DNA from: Siphonodentalium dalli
Lineage: Eukaryota; Mollusca; Scaphopoda; Gadilida; Siphonodentaliidae
DNA length: 64,000 bases
Assembly (NCBI GenBank): GCA_032622095.1
Contig: CP136064.1
Coordinates: 276,669,614-276,733,613 of the forward strand
Direction: 5' to 3'
Under the pieces are notes generated by a model, which saw nothing but the letters and a program-made list of their open reading frames with translations, did no database searches and was not told the origin of the DNA. Positions within the stretch are counted from its first letter, which is position 1. Every line of letters begins with the position of its first letter. A program made the position numbers and the translations under genes. Positions 23,818 through 34,730 of the stretch are shown here, piece by piece.

Positions 23818-24343
23818 GCTGACTTCGCCTGAAGGAATGAATGAATGGAGTTTGCTTCTAGCGTGCCAGATATGTCTTGCAGCTGCTAACTGTCAAAGGT
23901 ACTCAATCCGAATTAAAGCTCGCAAATTAATATTTCCTTGGCTTCAGGTGTAAAAAATATTTGATTCGTGTCGAGGAACCCACACATCATAGCTAGGAGT
24001 GATCAGATATTGATGTTTGAAATCTATTATTTCAATTTTAGGTGGCCCAGTAATCTGTCGACGAGAAGAAATTATCTGACCAGATAGCGGATGGAGATCG
24101 ATAACTCTAAAATCGAGTCGCTTTTTTGTGTCAGATATTTGACAACTGGCAAAAATCCATTGAACAAAACGTTGATAAATAACAGGTTTTGGGTAATTTT
24201 ATACTATACTTGACTCTGGTTAGCATTATTTTTGGGCAATTAATCGATTCTGATAACTGAAGTGGCATTTCAAAAAATGTTGTTGTTGTTGGAATCTGAT
24301 GATATGGGGACTGTCGAATCGGATTGAGTACCTTTAACCTCAG
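23818..24343 (+). other. Exon-like cassette, copy 2, split by a MITE
   Basis: Acceptor-like TTATTTCCTTTTTAG, then 23818-23892, then the MITE 23897-24333 with its TTAA duplication, then TTAACCTCAG/GTATAT (24334-24343). Without the MITE it is the same 85-nt unit as at 14013 and 24463. One frame reads PEGMNEWSLLLACQICLAAA then NC and stop. Confidence 0.4.
23897..24333. mobile_element. TTAA-type MITE (GGTACTCAATCC family), copy 3, intact
   Basis: This is a 437-bp element with tips AGGTACTCAATCCGA and TCGGATTGAGTACCT, flanked by TCAA (23893-23896, a one-base change) and TTAA (24334-24337). The insertion site is certain because the same host sequence lacks the element at 14079-14097 and 24529-24547 (AACTGTTAACCT). 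TTAA duplication and absence of coding capacity point to a piggyBac-type MITE. Confidence 0.85.
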
Positions 24344-24462
24344 GTATATTCCATTCTGCAACTGATGTATCAGAAAAGGCATTCTTAATAGTTAAACAAT
24401 AATAAAACAATAATTTGGTATTAAACTCAATACATCAACATGTACATTTGTTTCATTTTTAG

Positions 24463-24547
24463 GCTGACTTTGCCTGAAGGAATGAAGGATTGGAGTTTTC
24501 TTCTAGAATGCCAGATATGGCTTGCTGCTGCTAACTGTTAACCTCAG
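24463..24547 (+). other. Exon-like cassette, copy 3
   Basis: An 85-nt segment between TTTCATTTTTAG and CTCAG/GTATAT. One frame reads LTLPEGMKDWSFLLECQIW then LAAANC and stop at nucleotide 75. It shares the frame with copy 2, which is the reason to think the unit was once coding. Confidence 0.4.
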
Positions 24548-24600
24548 GTATATTCCATTCTGCAACTGATGTATCAGAACATGCATTCTTAATAGTTATA

Positions 24601-24870
24601 CCCCCGCAACAAAGTTAGGGGGGGGGGGTATATTGGAGTCAGCTCGTGCGTCCCGTCATCCGTCCATCCGTCGTCTGTCCGTGGACACAAATTTGTCCGG
24701 AGTTTTATTTGATCAATTTCCGTGAAACTTGGTACAGGCATCAACCACCATGGGAACATGTGCACCTGCGATTATGACATCTGTCGGACTTTTTTTGGTG
24801 GAGTTATTCCCCCTTTTTCGACTTAGAAAATTTCTGCAACACGTAAGCTTTTATTCCTACATTTTTAGGT
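24601..24870 (+). repeat. Dispersed repeat starting CCCCGCAACAAAG with G10 run
   Basis: Begins CCCCGCAACAAAGTTAGGGG and continues through ATCCGTCCATCCGTCGTCTG, TTCCGTGAAACTTGGTACAG, TGTGCACCTGCGATTATGAC and GTGGAGTTATTCCCC. Partial copies follow at 27630-27960. I associate this type with molluscan genomes. Confidence 0.6.
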
Positions 24871-25385
24871 CAATTTTTAGCTATAGTCATCACTCCTCGT
24901 TCGTCGTCCATCCATCCGTCCATTCATCCGTCAACAATTCTTTGAACATCTTCTCCTCTGATTCCATTGGACGGAATGGGTTCATATTTGGTGTGGATGT
25001 TCCCTAGGTGACTCCCATTCAGAAATGAGGTCACTGGGTCAATTAGTTGCGAAGCCAGGGCCATAACTCTTTCCCTCCATGGTACTTCTTAAAATGACAT
25101 CTTGCCTAGAATCATTGGTCTGATTTAGCTTATATTTGGTATGAAGGGTTCTTGAATGACTGGGGTTCAGATTTGTTCAAATGAGGTCACCAGGTTGATT
25201 AGTTGAGAAACCAGGGCCATAACTCTGTTCCTCCTTAGTAATTCTTAGAATGACATCTTATCAGGAAACAGTTGGCCGATTTAGCTTATATTTGGTACTG
25301 AGGGAACTTGGATGACTGGGAATCAAATTTGTTCAAATTGGCTGACTGGGTCAAATAGGGGCAGAGCCAGGGACATAACTCTAAA
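24871..25385 (+). repeat. GAGCTATAGTCATCACT family, copy 1 (partial)
   Basis: Contains CTATAGTCATCACTC, ATCCGTCCATTCATCCGTC, CATCTTCTCCTCTGATTCC, TTCATATTTGGTGTGGATG, and repeated AGATTTGTTCAAATGAGGTC and AGGGCCATAACTCT blocks at about 115-bp spacing. Internally it is a short tandem of the TTTGGTAT...GACTGGGGTTCAGA module. Confidence 0.65.
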
Positions 25386-25424
25386 AACAAACAAATTACA
25401 TTTTTGCATTTTGATCATTGATTT

Positions 25425-25805
25425 TTAGCTCACCTGAGACAAAGTCGCCGGTGGAGCTATAGTCATCACTCATCGTCCGCCGTTCGTCCATCCATCCGTG
25501 AACAATTCTTTGAATATCTTCTCCTCTGAAACCGTAATGCCGAATTGGTTCATATTTGGTGTGGATGTTCCCTAGGTGACTCATTCAGATTTGTTCAAAT
25601 GAGGTCACTATGTCAAATAGTTGCGAAACCAGGGCCATAACTATATTCCTCCTTGGTAATTCTTATAACAACTTTTTGTCTAGAACCATTATGCCGATTT
25701 AGTTTATATTTGGTATGGATGGTCATTGAATGACTGGGGTTCAGATTTGTTCAAATGGGGTCATTGGGTCAAATAGGGGTGGAGCCAGAGACATAATTCC
25801 AAAAC
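25425..25805 (+). repeat. GAGCTATAGTCATCACT family, copy 2
   Basis: Starts TTTAGCTCACCTGAGACAAA, then GGTGGAGCTATAGTCATCAC, then the same series of modules as the other copies, ending GGAGCCAGAGACATAA. Confidence 0.7.
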
Positions 25806-26160
25806 AAAATATTATATAAAATTCAGATTCAACCCCTTGATCAAATTCATCAATTTAACATACACATTTTTTTTATCACCCTCCCCCACATGACCCAGAC
25901 CCCCACCCTGCCCCCAACCAACAGCACTCCACCCCATCTCATCTCCTAACTCACAGGATCTCTCCCACCAGCAGATTAAGTCAATTGTATTAGCTACAGA
26001 CAGAGCGAGAGTTAATAGAAATAAACAGTCATCAATTGAGATGTTTATCAGGCTGACAGGTGTGAACTAATGCTTAGCTAGCACTCATGCCAGTGTGTGT
26101 TATTAAAATAAAATCAAAACCAATTATTGTTCTCTAACCTGAATTTAGTGTGTCTGGCAT
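25806..26160. other. Pyrimidine-rich, gene-free stretch
   Basis: A C/T/A-rich segment (about 25870-25980) without a sustained reading frame, then AT-rich sequence. No feature is recognised. Confidence 0.4.
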
Positions 26161-26162
26161 TT

Positions 26163-26255
26163 GCAGAATGAGGTCCCCAGAGGGTGAATTTGGTTATGCT
26201 ACTCTGCACAGCAGGCTAACATCACCAAATACAATAGCCAGGGTCCTCATTCTGC
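26163..26255. repeat. GAATGAGGTCCCCAGAGG hairpin repeat, copy 1
   Basis: Imperfect inverted repeat: the left arm GCAGAATGAGGTCCCCAG pairs with the right arm ending GTCCTCATTCTGC. The loop side carries GATGCTAGCCCGC-like sequence in other copies. Four more copies lie at 26454, 49288, 56682 and 56881. Confidence 0.75.
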
Positions 26256-26453
26256 TTAGGCCGCATCTTCTGGGAAGTATAGAGGCCCTTAAATTGACAT
26301 TTTTACTTACTTTTTTCCTTTTGTTTAGTTTCTGTATCCCCTGATTTGTGAATATAAAATGCATAATTGAGGTGCCCAATGGGTGCACATCACCAACTTT
26401 AACTGGAGAACTTCAATCTGATGCTCTGTCTCCCATAGCTGTTGAGGCCAAAA

Positions 26454-26545
26454 CAGAATGAGGTCCCCAGAGGGTGAATTTGGTGATGCTAGCCCGCATT
26501 GCAGGATTGCGTCATTACATTCACCCTTTGGGGACCTCATTCTGC
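26454..26545. repeat. GAATGAGGTCCCCAGAGG hairpin repeat, copy 2
   Basis: The best-preserved stem: CAGAATGAGGTCCCCAGAGG pairs with the complement up to 26545, with GGTGAATTT opposite TACATTCACC. The preceding 70 bp (GTGCACATCACCAACTTTAA) also match sequence before the copy at 56682, so hairpin and flank move or duplicate together. Confidence 0.8.
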
Positions 26546-26639
26546 AAATGTCAGACACTATGTTCAGGCTTGACTGTTCGAATATTATTTTCTTAACCAC
26601 CAGTATCCATCCAGTTGAACTCATTGTACCCTGATTTTG

Positions 26640-27080
26640 CAAAGAATACTTGGGGGGTATATTGGATTGAATTTGTCAGTCTCTATGTCAGACTGTTCTC
26701 CCATCCATCTGTCATTATGTCTCTATCCGTCCATCAATTGTTTTCTTCTCCAGATACATATTAAAGACCAAATGGGTTTATATATTTAGGTGTGGATGTC
26801 CCCCAGGTGACTCACAATCAGATTTGTTCAAATGAGTTCATCAGGTCAAATAGGTGAGAAGTCAGGGCCATAACTCTTTCCTTCCATAGTAATTCTTAAA
26901 ACAATTTCTTCTCAAGAACCATCTGGACTATTTAGCTTATGTTTGGTATGGAGGGTCCTTCGGTGACTGGGGTTTAGATTTGTTCAGATTTGGGGTCATT
27001 TTAGGAAAATCAGTTCAGTTCAACTCTTAAAATCCACTGTCATAGATTGGGATTCACATTTGTTCAAATAGGGGCGGAGA
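26640..27080 (+). repeat. GAGCTATAGTCATCACT family, diverged copy 3
   Basis: Starts with TTGGGGGGTATATTGGAT and GTCCATCAATTG, then TTTAGGTGTGGATGTCCCCC and the AGATTTGTTCAAATGAG and GGGCCATAACTCTTTCC modules. Confidence 0.6.
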
Positions 27081-27119
27081 TAAGAGATTTATTTATCAAC
27101 CAGCCACCCTACCTGTGCT

Positions 27120-27490
27120 TTTTAGCTCACCTGAGACGAAGTCTCCGGTGGAGCTATAGTCATCACTGCTCGTCTATCCGTCCATCCGTCCGATAACAAT
27201 TCTTTGAACATCTTCTCCTCTGATTCCATTGGACGGAATGGGTTCATATTTGGTGAGGATGTTCCCTAGGTGACTCACATTCAGATTTGTTCAAATGAGT
27301 TCACTTGGCGAAGCCAGGGCCATAACTCTTTCCCTCCATTGTATTCTTAAAATAACTTCTCAAATACCATCAGGCTATATGGATTCATATTTGGAATGAA
27401 GGATTCTTGGGTGACTGGGGTTCAGATTTGTTCAAATCAGGTCACTGTGTCAAATGTGGGCGGGGCCAGGGACATAACTCCAAATTTTTG
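27120..27490 (+). repeat. GAGCTATAGTCATCACT family, copy 4
   Basis: Starts TTTAGCTCACCTGAGACGAA, GGTGGAGCTATAGTCATCAC, then CATCTTCTCCTCTGATTCC and the usual modules, ending GGGCCAGGGACATAACTCC. Confidence 0.7.
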
Positions 27491-27629
27491 TTTTTTTAGA
27501 TTTAACTCTTTAGATATCTACTTCTTTTAAAGTGATTATGAAATGTTCTGACTGTTGTGGTATCCAGAGTCCCAGTCTTATCAGTCTTTGCAGTCTGGTG
27601 AGCGACCCCACAGTCATTGACGGTCTCGT

Positions 27630-27960
27630 TTTTTTTTAACTTGGCACAAATATTTAGTACCATGAGAACCTGTGCACCTGCGATTATGACGTCTGTCCGA
27701 CATTTTTTGGTGGAGTTATCCCCATTTTTCGACTTAGAAATGTTTTTGCAACATGCCTAATTTTGTCCGAGCTTTTTATTTCTATATGTTTTGGTCAATA
27801 TTTTTAAATCTTGGCACTGATATTTAGTACCATGAGAACCTGTGCACCTGCGATTATGATGTCCATCCGACTTTTGTTGTGGAGTTATTCCCCTTTTTCG
27901 ACTTGCATAATTTTGTCGGAGCTTTTATTCCTACATTTTTCGGTCAATAGGTTTAAGATT
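27630..27960 (+). repeat. TGTGCACCTGCGATTATGA family, two tandem partial copies
   Basis: Two units (about 27640 and 27810) share TTTAGTACCATGAGAACCTG, TGTGCACCTGCGATTATGA, GTGGAGTTAT and TTTTTCGACTT with 24729-24840. Confidence 0.65.
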
Positions 27961-27964
27961 ACGG

Positions 27965-28625
27965 TTAGGTTTGTGCACCTGCAATGGGAACTGTTATTTT
28001 ATAATTTTAACTAAATGTTTACTCACATGTGAAACATCTTAGTATTTTAAAAACACAGGGGGGTATCCTTAGTCCCATTGGGACAGTCACACCTTATGGA
28101 CTTATTTGAGTGCGACAAAGTTATAAGTTAGTTCTTAGGCTATATGCCAACATGGGGAATTTAGCATTCCACTAAAAAATCACCGAAAAATTCAAAGAAA
28201 TTGATCGTACCACTCCATAGAAAACATCATTAGAACTATGCTCATTTCCCTGGCCGCTGTAGCTTCCTACTGTGCATGTCTTATAAGTCACAGCCGGCTA
28301 CAGCTTTTTTGCTCAAATACACTCAACAATACGCCATATGGTATGGTATGAGTAAATTCCGCCGTTGACTTGTCGGCGCACCCCATCAGATGGGGTAGAA
28401 TCCTACAATGTACTATATTATACAAACATGTTTTTATATCGTAAAGTCACCCTCTACATGCGAAGCCACAGTAGACCTGAAACCAGCCTTTGACCTGCGC
28501 ACAGTGGACCTCAAACTTGGTTGAGCCTTTGATCTGTGTTGCGGCACATGTAAGCGTACCCGCCGACGTTGCTGAAACGTCCCATTACTGTGTCACACAT
28601 CGAATGCTACAATGTACTATATATA
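27965..28625. other. Gene-free stretch with a repeated 24-bp word
   Basis: CTACAATGTACTATAT occurs at about 28402 and 28609, about 200 bp apart. No coding frame is supported. Confidence 0.4.
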
Positions 28626-28629
28626 CACA

Positions 28630-29040
28630 CAGTTGTGTAGATTGAAGAGAGATAACTCTATTATGCCATCACCTGAAATGTCAACTTTACACCCCCAAGG
28701 GAGGAATTTAGACAGGAATTTTGCCATTAACCTGTGGATCGTTGCCCACAGTATGGTTCTTTAACGTGCACACATGGTTGTACACGGGACATGGACAGCA
28801 ATTAACTTCCCCACCCGATAGAACGGCGTGATCAAACCAGTGTCATCCCTGTACATGACACCGTGCGGGAGAGGATTACCGCTTGACGACACCTCAGCGA
28901 GGCATACACGGTACTTTACATAGGCACGCTCAGAACTCCCCGACTTTTGTTTTGTCGAGGATCGAGGTTAATCGATCCGGGGTCCAAGCGAAACCTCTGG
29001 CCAATAGTCAAACACGCTAACCACTCGGCCATCACACTCC
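28630..29040 (-). mobile_element. tRNA-derived SINE, about 410 bp
   Basis: On the minus strand the head reads GGAGTGTGATGGCCGAGTGG then TTAGCG, a tRNA-like A box of the Leu/Ser type, with a degenerate B-box region near ACCCCGGATCGATTAACC. The body contains GTGCACGTTAAAGAACC, a phrase common to many invertebrate SINEs, and the 3' part ends AGAGTTATCTCTCTTCAATC. No clear poly(A) or target duplication was found. A functional tRNA is excluded because the cloverleaf does not close. Confidence 0.75.
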
Positions 29041-29830
29041 CATGAACACACTCACATATCAACATAAACACGTGCTTCCGGTCAGCGAAGAGGTACGATA
29101 ACTCGTGATCTTCCAGTCGTAATTTGACTTACCGTTTGAAGAGTGGCGATGTGGCTTTGTGAAAAATATATAAATATATCTAAGATATCATTTATCTCGC
29201 AAGGTGAATCAGATAAAATGGAACCATGCGTACATAGTTTTGTTATCAGTGCGGTCGGTTGGTTTATAGATTGATTTTTTAAATTTAAAACCAATAAAAT
29301 GAACTTGGGTCGGGGTGTTTTGAAGACGGTCGGTCGGATTACGGGAAACACGCATTCATTTTGTTTTGGCCTTATTTATAGTATTTGGAAGTTAACTGTT
29401 ATTTGTTGACCTCCTTTTACATGGCATGTGAATGCACACAAAGGTGTGCTTTATAAAACAAACAGATATCAATATAATGAGCAATTATTCCAGCGATAAT
29501 ACGATGGCACTGATTATTATGATTTCCAATGGTATTTTTGCTTGTTTTTCCAAATATAGATATAGATGTACAAAACATGACAAACTCTGAATATTACTGT
29601 TTGGTTATAATTAATTTGGAACACCCAAACTTCAGCCCCCAAACCTATTGTAACAGGTCGGTGGCCTAGATATGTGTGTGATATATGAATCTAATTAACA
29701 GAGGGTGGTACATGTATATACTGGAAATTTTCAACTTTCCCCTATATCATTCCATTAACATCTGTAAGAATTATGCCTCGTGTCCAAGCTGGGCTACAAT
29801 GTCATTAACACTTTTATTAATGTATATCAT
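29041..29830. other. AT-rich stretch without supported gene
   Basis: No element or exon that I can defend. Short frames on both strands are at chance level. Confidence 0.35.
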
Positions 29831-29840
29831 CTCATTTGTC

Positions 29841-30073
29841 CATTATTTGCAGGTAGGAACGTGTTTGGAATTCATTGGAACTACAGAGAAGAAGTTCAAC
29901 ACGAACACCTAATATTGCGATTCCGGGCTCTGAGCTTGAGGTGGCACAGTTTGATGATCTTACTAAGAATTAAAGGTTCAACATCGTACCGACAAGTTAA
30001 CCAGATCACCAGCATATATCCGTCAAAGTTGTATCAAAGTGGATGTCTAGCTGGAAATTCTCTAACATGGTGA
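29841..30073 (+). CDS. Orphan exon-like open segment
   Basis: After an acceptor-like TCCATTATTTGCAG the plus strand is open for about 75 codons, reading GRNVFGIHWNYREEVQHEH at its start and ending GCLAGNSLTW at a stop (30071-30073). The composition is protein-like but no domain is recognised and no partner exon was found. It could be chance or an old mobile-element remnant. Confidence 0.2.
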
Positions 30074-30252
30074 CAAGGATGATCACCATGCAATCCAAGA
30101 CAACTGTTTTATAGTCTCGCGTTGGCCTCCCTTTTCATGATGTAATTTACATTGAACAACGTTATGGAGAGGGCGATAGGAGATTTCTGACATTTTCTGC
30201 TGATCATTCTTCAGAATAAGTTTAAATTTCTGTGAATGACCAGGACCGTTAT

Positions 30253-30387
30253 GTTATTTTGGTGGATTGATGGTGACATTGACAGCTTCCTGCCTATGTT
30301 CGACCTCGTTGCTTCGCAACTCAGTTGAACATAACCACCCCACGCCATCAGGGTCATACCATGTTATTGTCAGTCCACCAAAATAAC
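30253..30387. mobile_element. 135-bp MITE with GTTATTTTGGTGGA ends
   Basis: The left tip GTTATTTTGGTGGA and the right tip TCCACCAAAATAAC are exact complements (14 bp). TTAT lies directly outside both (30249-30252 and 30388-30391). The centre holds a further stem, TTCGACCTCGTTGC against GCAACTCAGTTGAA. Confidence 0.85.
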
Positions 30388-30391
30388 TTAT

Positions 30392-30480
30392 AATAATACA
30401 GAAAATATGTATATCTTTCAATTTTTGTACCATTTAATAATACAGAAAATATGTATATCTTTCAATTTTTGTACCATTTA
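30392..30480. repeat. 44-bp direct duplication
   Basis: The unit AATAATACAGAAAATATGTA plus ATCTTTCAATTTTTGTACC is present twice without change (30392 and 30436), next to the right end of the MITE. Confidence 0.9.
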
Positions 30481-31600
30481 ATTAAATAAGCTGATATTGG
30501 CATCACAGGGATAATTGAAGCTGAAATTAAAGGTTGAAAATCTGTGATAACGGATGAAATTGCCTTTTTTCAGTGCAATGGTTTCCTCGTCAGAAACCAG
30601 ACCTGTTGATATGTTATAAAAAACATTTACCAGTTAAATATTGAAACTGGGAGCCCTAATTTGGTTAGTTTAAACCTGATCATATTTGTATATTAATTTT
30701 GTCTTTAAAGCGAAAAATGTCACGACTTATCTCCCCATATTTTTTGACATCACTGATCGAGGTTAAAGTGTTCGCAGTTGATTTCTCCTAACACATATCG
30801 TAGAATATTTCTGCAAAATGATAAGTCTAAGTCGACTGATACATATATGTTTTCTTTTTCAAAGTGTATCTTATAATCTTCTTTGAACACAGAGCAAATG
30901 GTAGAATTTGTTAAGAGAAAGAAGTCTCAAAATTGTTTTCAAAATCTGATATGATCAAATAGACAATTTTGGGGCTATCTGGGCTATAACAAGCCTATTG
31001 TGCCATCAATGCGAATATTACTCTTGTGAAATAGTATTCCGTGAACTATCATTATATATAGGATGGATTCTCACCTAACTGAAAAGAGAGTAAGTTACAC
31101 AAACTTCGCATTTCCACGTCGTAGGATCATGGCATATTAATATGTAGGGGCATATAACACTCTAAACTGTTGCATTCACCTTTAAGAGTTTCTTTCTATT
31201 ATTTCATGTATTAATTTCACTATCATCGAGATGTACAAAGCTTGTGTATTATACAATGTACACCAGTTCTAATTTAAATTACACTCTTGAACAAGCTATG
31301 CATTACAGAGTCTAAAGAAAATATCTGGAAATTCCATTACCGCCAATAATCTTTATGTTAGTGTCAGTCAATCACAACACTTAAAGTGATGAAGCCAATC
31401 AGTCGATTTATGATATTCAGGGAACTCCCAGAGTTTCTCGACACATAGCTAAAATAGCATAATAAATCTCTTGATAATTTCACAGTTAGCACCCGTTTTC
31501 TTATCCGCCAAAACGAAAGTGACAGGAGATAACATTCATAAAACATTCATAAAACTGTGCGCTTTGATGTCATATGACAGGAATTTCATGCTTGAGGTAA
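30481..31600. other. AT-rich stretch without gene
   Basis: No coding frame or repeat recognised. Confidence 0.35.
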
Positions 31601-31601
31601 G

Positions 31602-31762
31602 AATAATATTTTCCATCATGACCTGGCATGTGTGATGGAAAGATCTCACCCCGAGGGTCAGATATTGCGGCCGAACACAAGGCGTCCAGACCAAATATCT
31701 GACCCTGAAGATGACATTTTTCTATGCCCATATCCCGACCCAAGTCATGATGGATTATTTTT
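31602..31762. mobile_element. Palindromic MITE (CCATCATGACC type)
   Basis: Imperfect inverted ends: AATAATATTTTCCATCATGA at the left and the complement of TCATGATGGATTATTT at the right. An inner pair GGGTCAGATATT / AATATCTGACCC is also present. I associate this design with a common molluscan MITE. The reading frame across it is a by-product. Confidence 0.7.
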
Positions 31763-33190
31763 CTCCCAAATCAAGAGCCTCATACAAGCTAGGTTAATAG
31801 GTTTGAGTGAAATATACATGTATCGTGCAAACGACATGGCTATGTTATCATTGGTCTAGACATGAATTCTGAGAAACCTGGTATGAATTTCTGAGAAATG
31901 CGTGTATTGATATGAACAGGGTTTGCCAAGAGAAATGTCCTTACCATGGAAAGTTGAACATGTTTCTGGTTATTTGACAGAAAAAAATAATGTTTTGAAG
32001 TGTTTGACAATTTGTTGCTACAATAACATTTTTCAAAAGTCTACCCACTTCGTTAATTAGGTGATTGACATTTTCTTTGACTGCATATAAGACATCAGTC
32101 CTTTCCACGAGGAAAACACAGCGAGAGCATTTATTTGCTCCCGTAATTCAGAATATGTGTTTAATATTGCACCCATACTATAATTGTAAGTTGGGTTTTT
32201 CTAAAACAAAAAGTCATTGTGGAATAGACCTATGTCTAGTTACACTTTAATATGCCATCGTTGAACTGAGTTGGTAAAGGATCTAATTAAACTTTCAAAC
32301 AGTTCACTATTGACCCAACAATTACAGTCTCCATTAGTATTTTGAGATGAGGGATGGTGTGAATTTTAGCACCCGTCATTTGAAAATTATGAGCGTATAG
32401 GTGCGAGTGCAATCACTCCCATCTCCTGGGAAGGACTGAGACATGAGGTGTTTTTGCTTCAAGTGGACTACATATTGTCAAAATTATATAATTTTGTTTT
32501 GCTTAGCCACGTGCATGGGCCGAGGCAATTCTGCTCGACTGAAATGGTATGAAATAGACAATAATACTATTTATGATGCCATGCACTTGGTGTCTCGAAG
32601 CTCTTAATAAGTAATATGGGAGAGTGGCTCCGCCCAGTTGTGACGAGGGATACTAATATTACCATGCCCGCAAAGTTTACTGGGTTGAAGACAGAAATAT
32701 CTGAAGGGTGCTTCCATCTGTTTTTTATTGGTTAAAACTTTATAATATTTCGGACATGTCTATATTTTTTGGAATCATTTATAGAATGCTGTGTAGTCCA
32801 CAAGCTAAAACACACAAACAAATATATTATTATTATAGTTCTAACAGAAGGGCATGGAACAAATTACATATAAATGATTGACCCAATAGTGCAAGCTCCC
32901 ATTAGTACAGTGTTACATGGAATGAACATACATAGATGCATAAATAATTTTATTGCAAAATCTAGTGAACATTTCTGAGAACATTAAAGACCTTCATTTC
33001 TCTTATTATGCATGGTAAGAAACATGGTGTTGTAATTAAATCAAGCTGAAACCATAAATGCTCTGAACTATGTTTTTATTATTTTTGGATTTTTTAAATA
33101 AATAAATAAATTGTTATCTCCATTGTTATTTGATCCACATGTGCAAATCAATCTATACATTTAAAGGTTCTTTTTGGCTTAGAATGGGCT
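31763..33190. other. AT-rich stretch without gene
   Basis: Nothing recognised on either strand beyond short chance frames. Confidence 0.35.
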
Positions 33191-33860
33191 CAACCATCCT
33201 TTCTTCTCCATGGAGGTAACATCTTTGTGCTCTGTCCCTCTTTGAGGATGCTGTGTGCACCAAGAGTGTCAGAGTGCCATCACCCGAGATTGTTCATGTT
33301 ACCTCTCTTGAGTGATAGGTTGCATCCCCGGGGAGGGAACATCCTAATGCTCAACTGATGCTACTCAGACTCCCTGGGTGGGTAAATTTGCACACCAAGA
33401 GTGTCAGAGTGGCTCTCCAAAAACTGCAAGGGTGCCTCTCCTGGGAGCTAAAATATGAACTCTCCTTGGGGGGTTGGCTAAAGTGCATCCCGGAGTGGCT
33501 CTCCAAAAACTGCAAGGTTGCCTCTCCGGGAGGTAAAATATGAACCCTCCTTTTGGGGGCGGCTAAACTATCTCCCGGAGGGGCACTATTTCACCATCAC
33601 TCCAAAATGGGTAGATTATAACCTCTCCATGGGGGGTCGTCTTTGCCCCTCCTGAGTGATAACGTATATATCCCACTGAGTGACAAATTGTGCTTCGACG
33701 GGGATGAACTTGGGTCACATGAGGGACAAATTGTTCCTCGGCTCCTATCACCCCAATGGAGAAGCAAGTTAGCCTTTTGGAGAGTAGGTGAAATAGTGCA
33801 CCCCAAGAGATGTAAATATTGCCCCTCCGATGAGCAATATTGCATCCCCATTATTTAGAG
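33190..33860. repeat. Degenerate GC-richer tandem repeat
   Basis: Loosely repeating units of about 30-45 bp, with words such as CTCTCC(T/G)GGG, GAGGTAA(A/C)AT, AGTGGCTCTCCAAAAACTGC (twice) and TGCACCCC. The frames on both strands here are repeat shadows. It ends in a GT-rich tract (GTGTGTGTGTGTGGGG). Confidence 0.55.
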
Positions 33861-34001
33861 TGTGTGTGTGTGTGTGGGGTGTGTGGGGTGGGGGCGAACT
33901 CGCCATAATAAATGTCTCTGTATATATGGGGGACGAACGATCCATATTAGGTTGGTCGTCAGGTTTAGACCCGGATGGAATTTGTAACAAGGTTTCTTGT
34001 T

Positions 34002-34295
34002 CTAATTTTGAGAAGGGAAAAGTGTCCTGAATCTTTTATCCATAATCGGCTTTGAGCAAAATGTTATATTATAAATGGCGTGCATGGTGGCAGCATTGTA
34101 GTTGGTATCGAAACATTCTGAATTTCTGGTAAATATCGGGTGGAGGCATAAGGCGTCCGGGTGTCGCCGATGACGGATATTGTCGAAAAACATACTCTCC
34201 ATGGTCGGAAATAGGTATTTTTTAAATCTCTGTAAAACGATTTGCCCAAAGAGAATTTCAGCAGCTTTTGGATATGTTACAGATGATATAGTCAT
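34002..34295 (-). CDS. Orphan 97-codon open frame
   Basis: ATG to TAG, 97 codons, with a protein-like composition (SSVTYPKAAEILFGQ near the start, KPIMDKRFRTLFPSQN at the end). A second frame on the same strand (34064-34249) is also open, which weakens the case. The segment lies between two related sequences, GGGGGCGAACTCGCCATAAT (33891) and GGGGGCGACTTCGCCATACT (34363), so it may be the inside of a dispersed repeat. Confidence 0.22.
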   Translation of the reverse strand: MTISSVTYPKAAEILFGQIVLQRFKKYLFPTMESMFFDNIRHRRHPDALCLHPIFTRNSECFDTNYNAATMHAIYNITFCSKPIMDKRFRTLFPSQN

Positions 34296-34730
34296 GCTTT
34301 AAATGATGCCAAAAACCGCTGTTACACATTTTTTCGGATGGAACCATAGGTTTGGGTTTGTCGGGGGCGACTTCGCCATACTGCGTGTCTGGTGTGGGGG
34401 ATGATCTCGCCATAATACTTGGGGGTCGTAGTCATGCAGGTCTGCGCGGTAATTTAACTATAATCAGACTATAATGATGTGTGGAAAATGCCATGCATTG
34501 CTATAATAGTGATATACAGCAATTATAGTTAAAGGAAGACTGTACCTAAATTCAGTCATTTTTGGGGCCATCTATTATATTCAAATGAAAATGAATGAAT
34601 TTGAGTCAGCGATCATTACAAAATACACTAACTTAATCTATGAACGACGTAAAGCAATATGATGCTAATAATGAAAATGAGTAAACGGCTCGAGGCTTTT
34701 ACTCATTTTGGTTATAATTAGCAGGTTGTT

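Noticed and set aside
24601-27490. Possible genes in the GAGCTATAGTCATCACT repeats
   Set aside because: Frames differ between copies and stops are scattered; the segments are dispersed repeats.
28630-29040. Functional tRNA gene on the minus strand
   Set aside because: An A-box-like head is present but the acceptor and T arms do not close and a SINE body follows.
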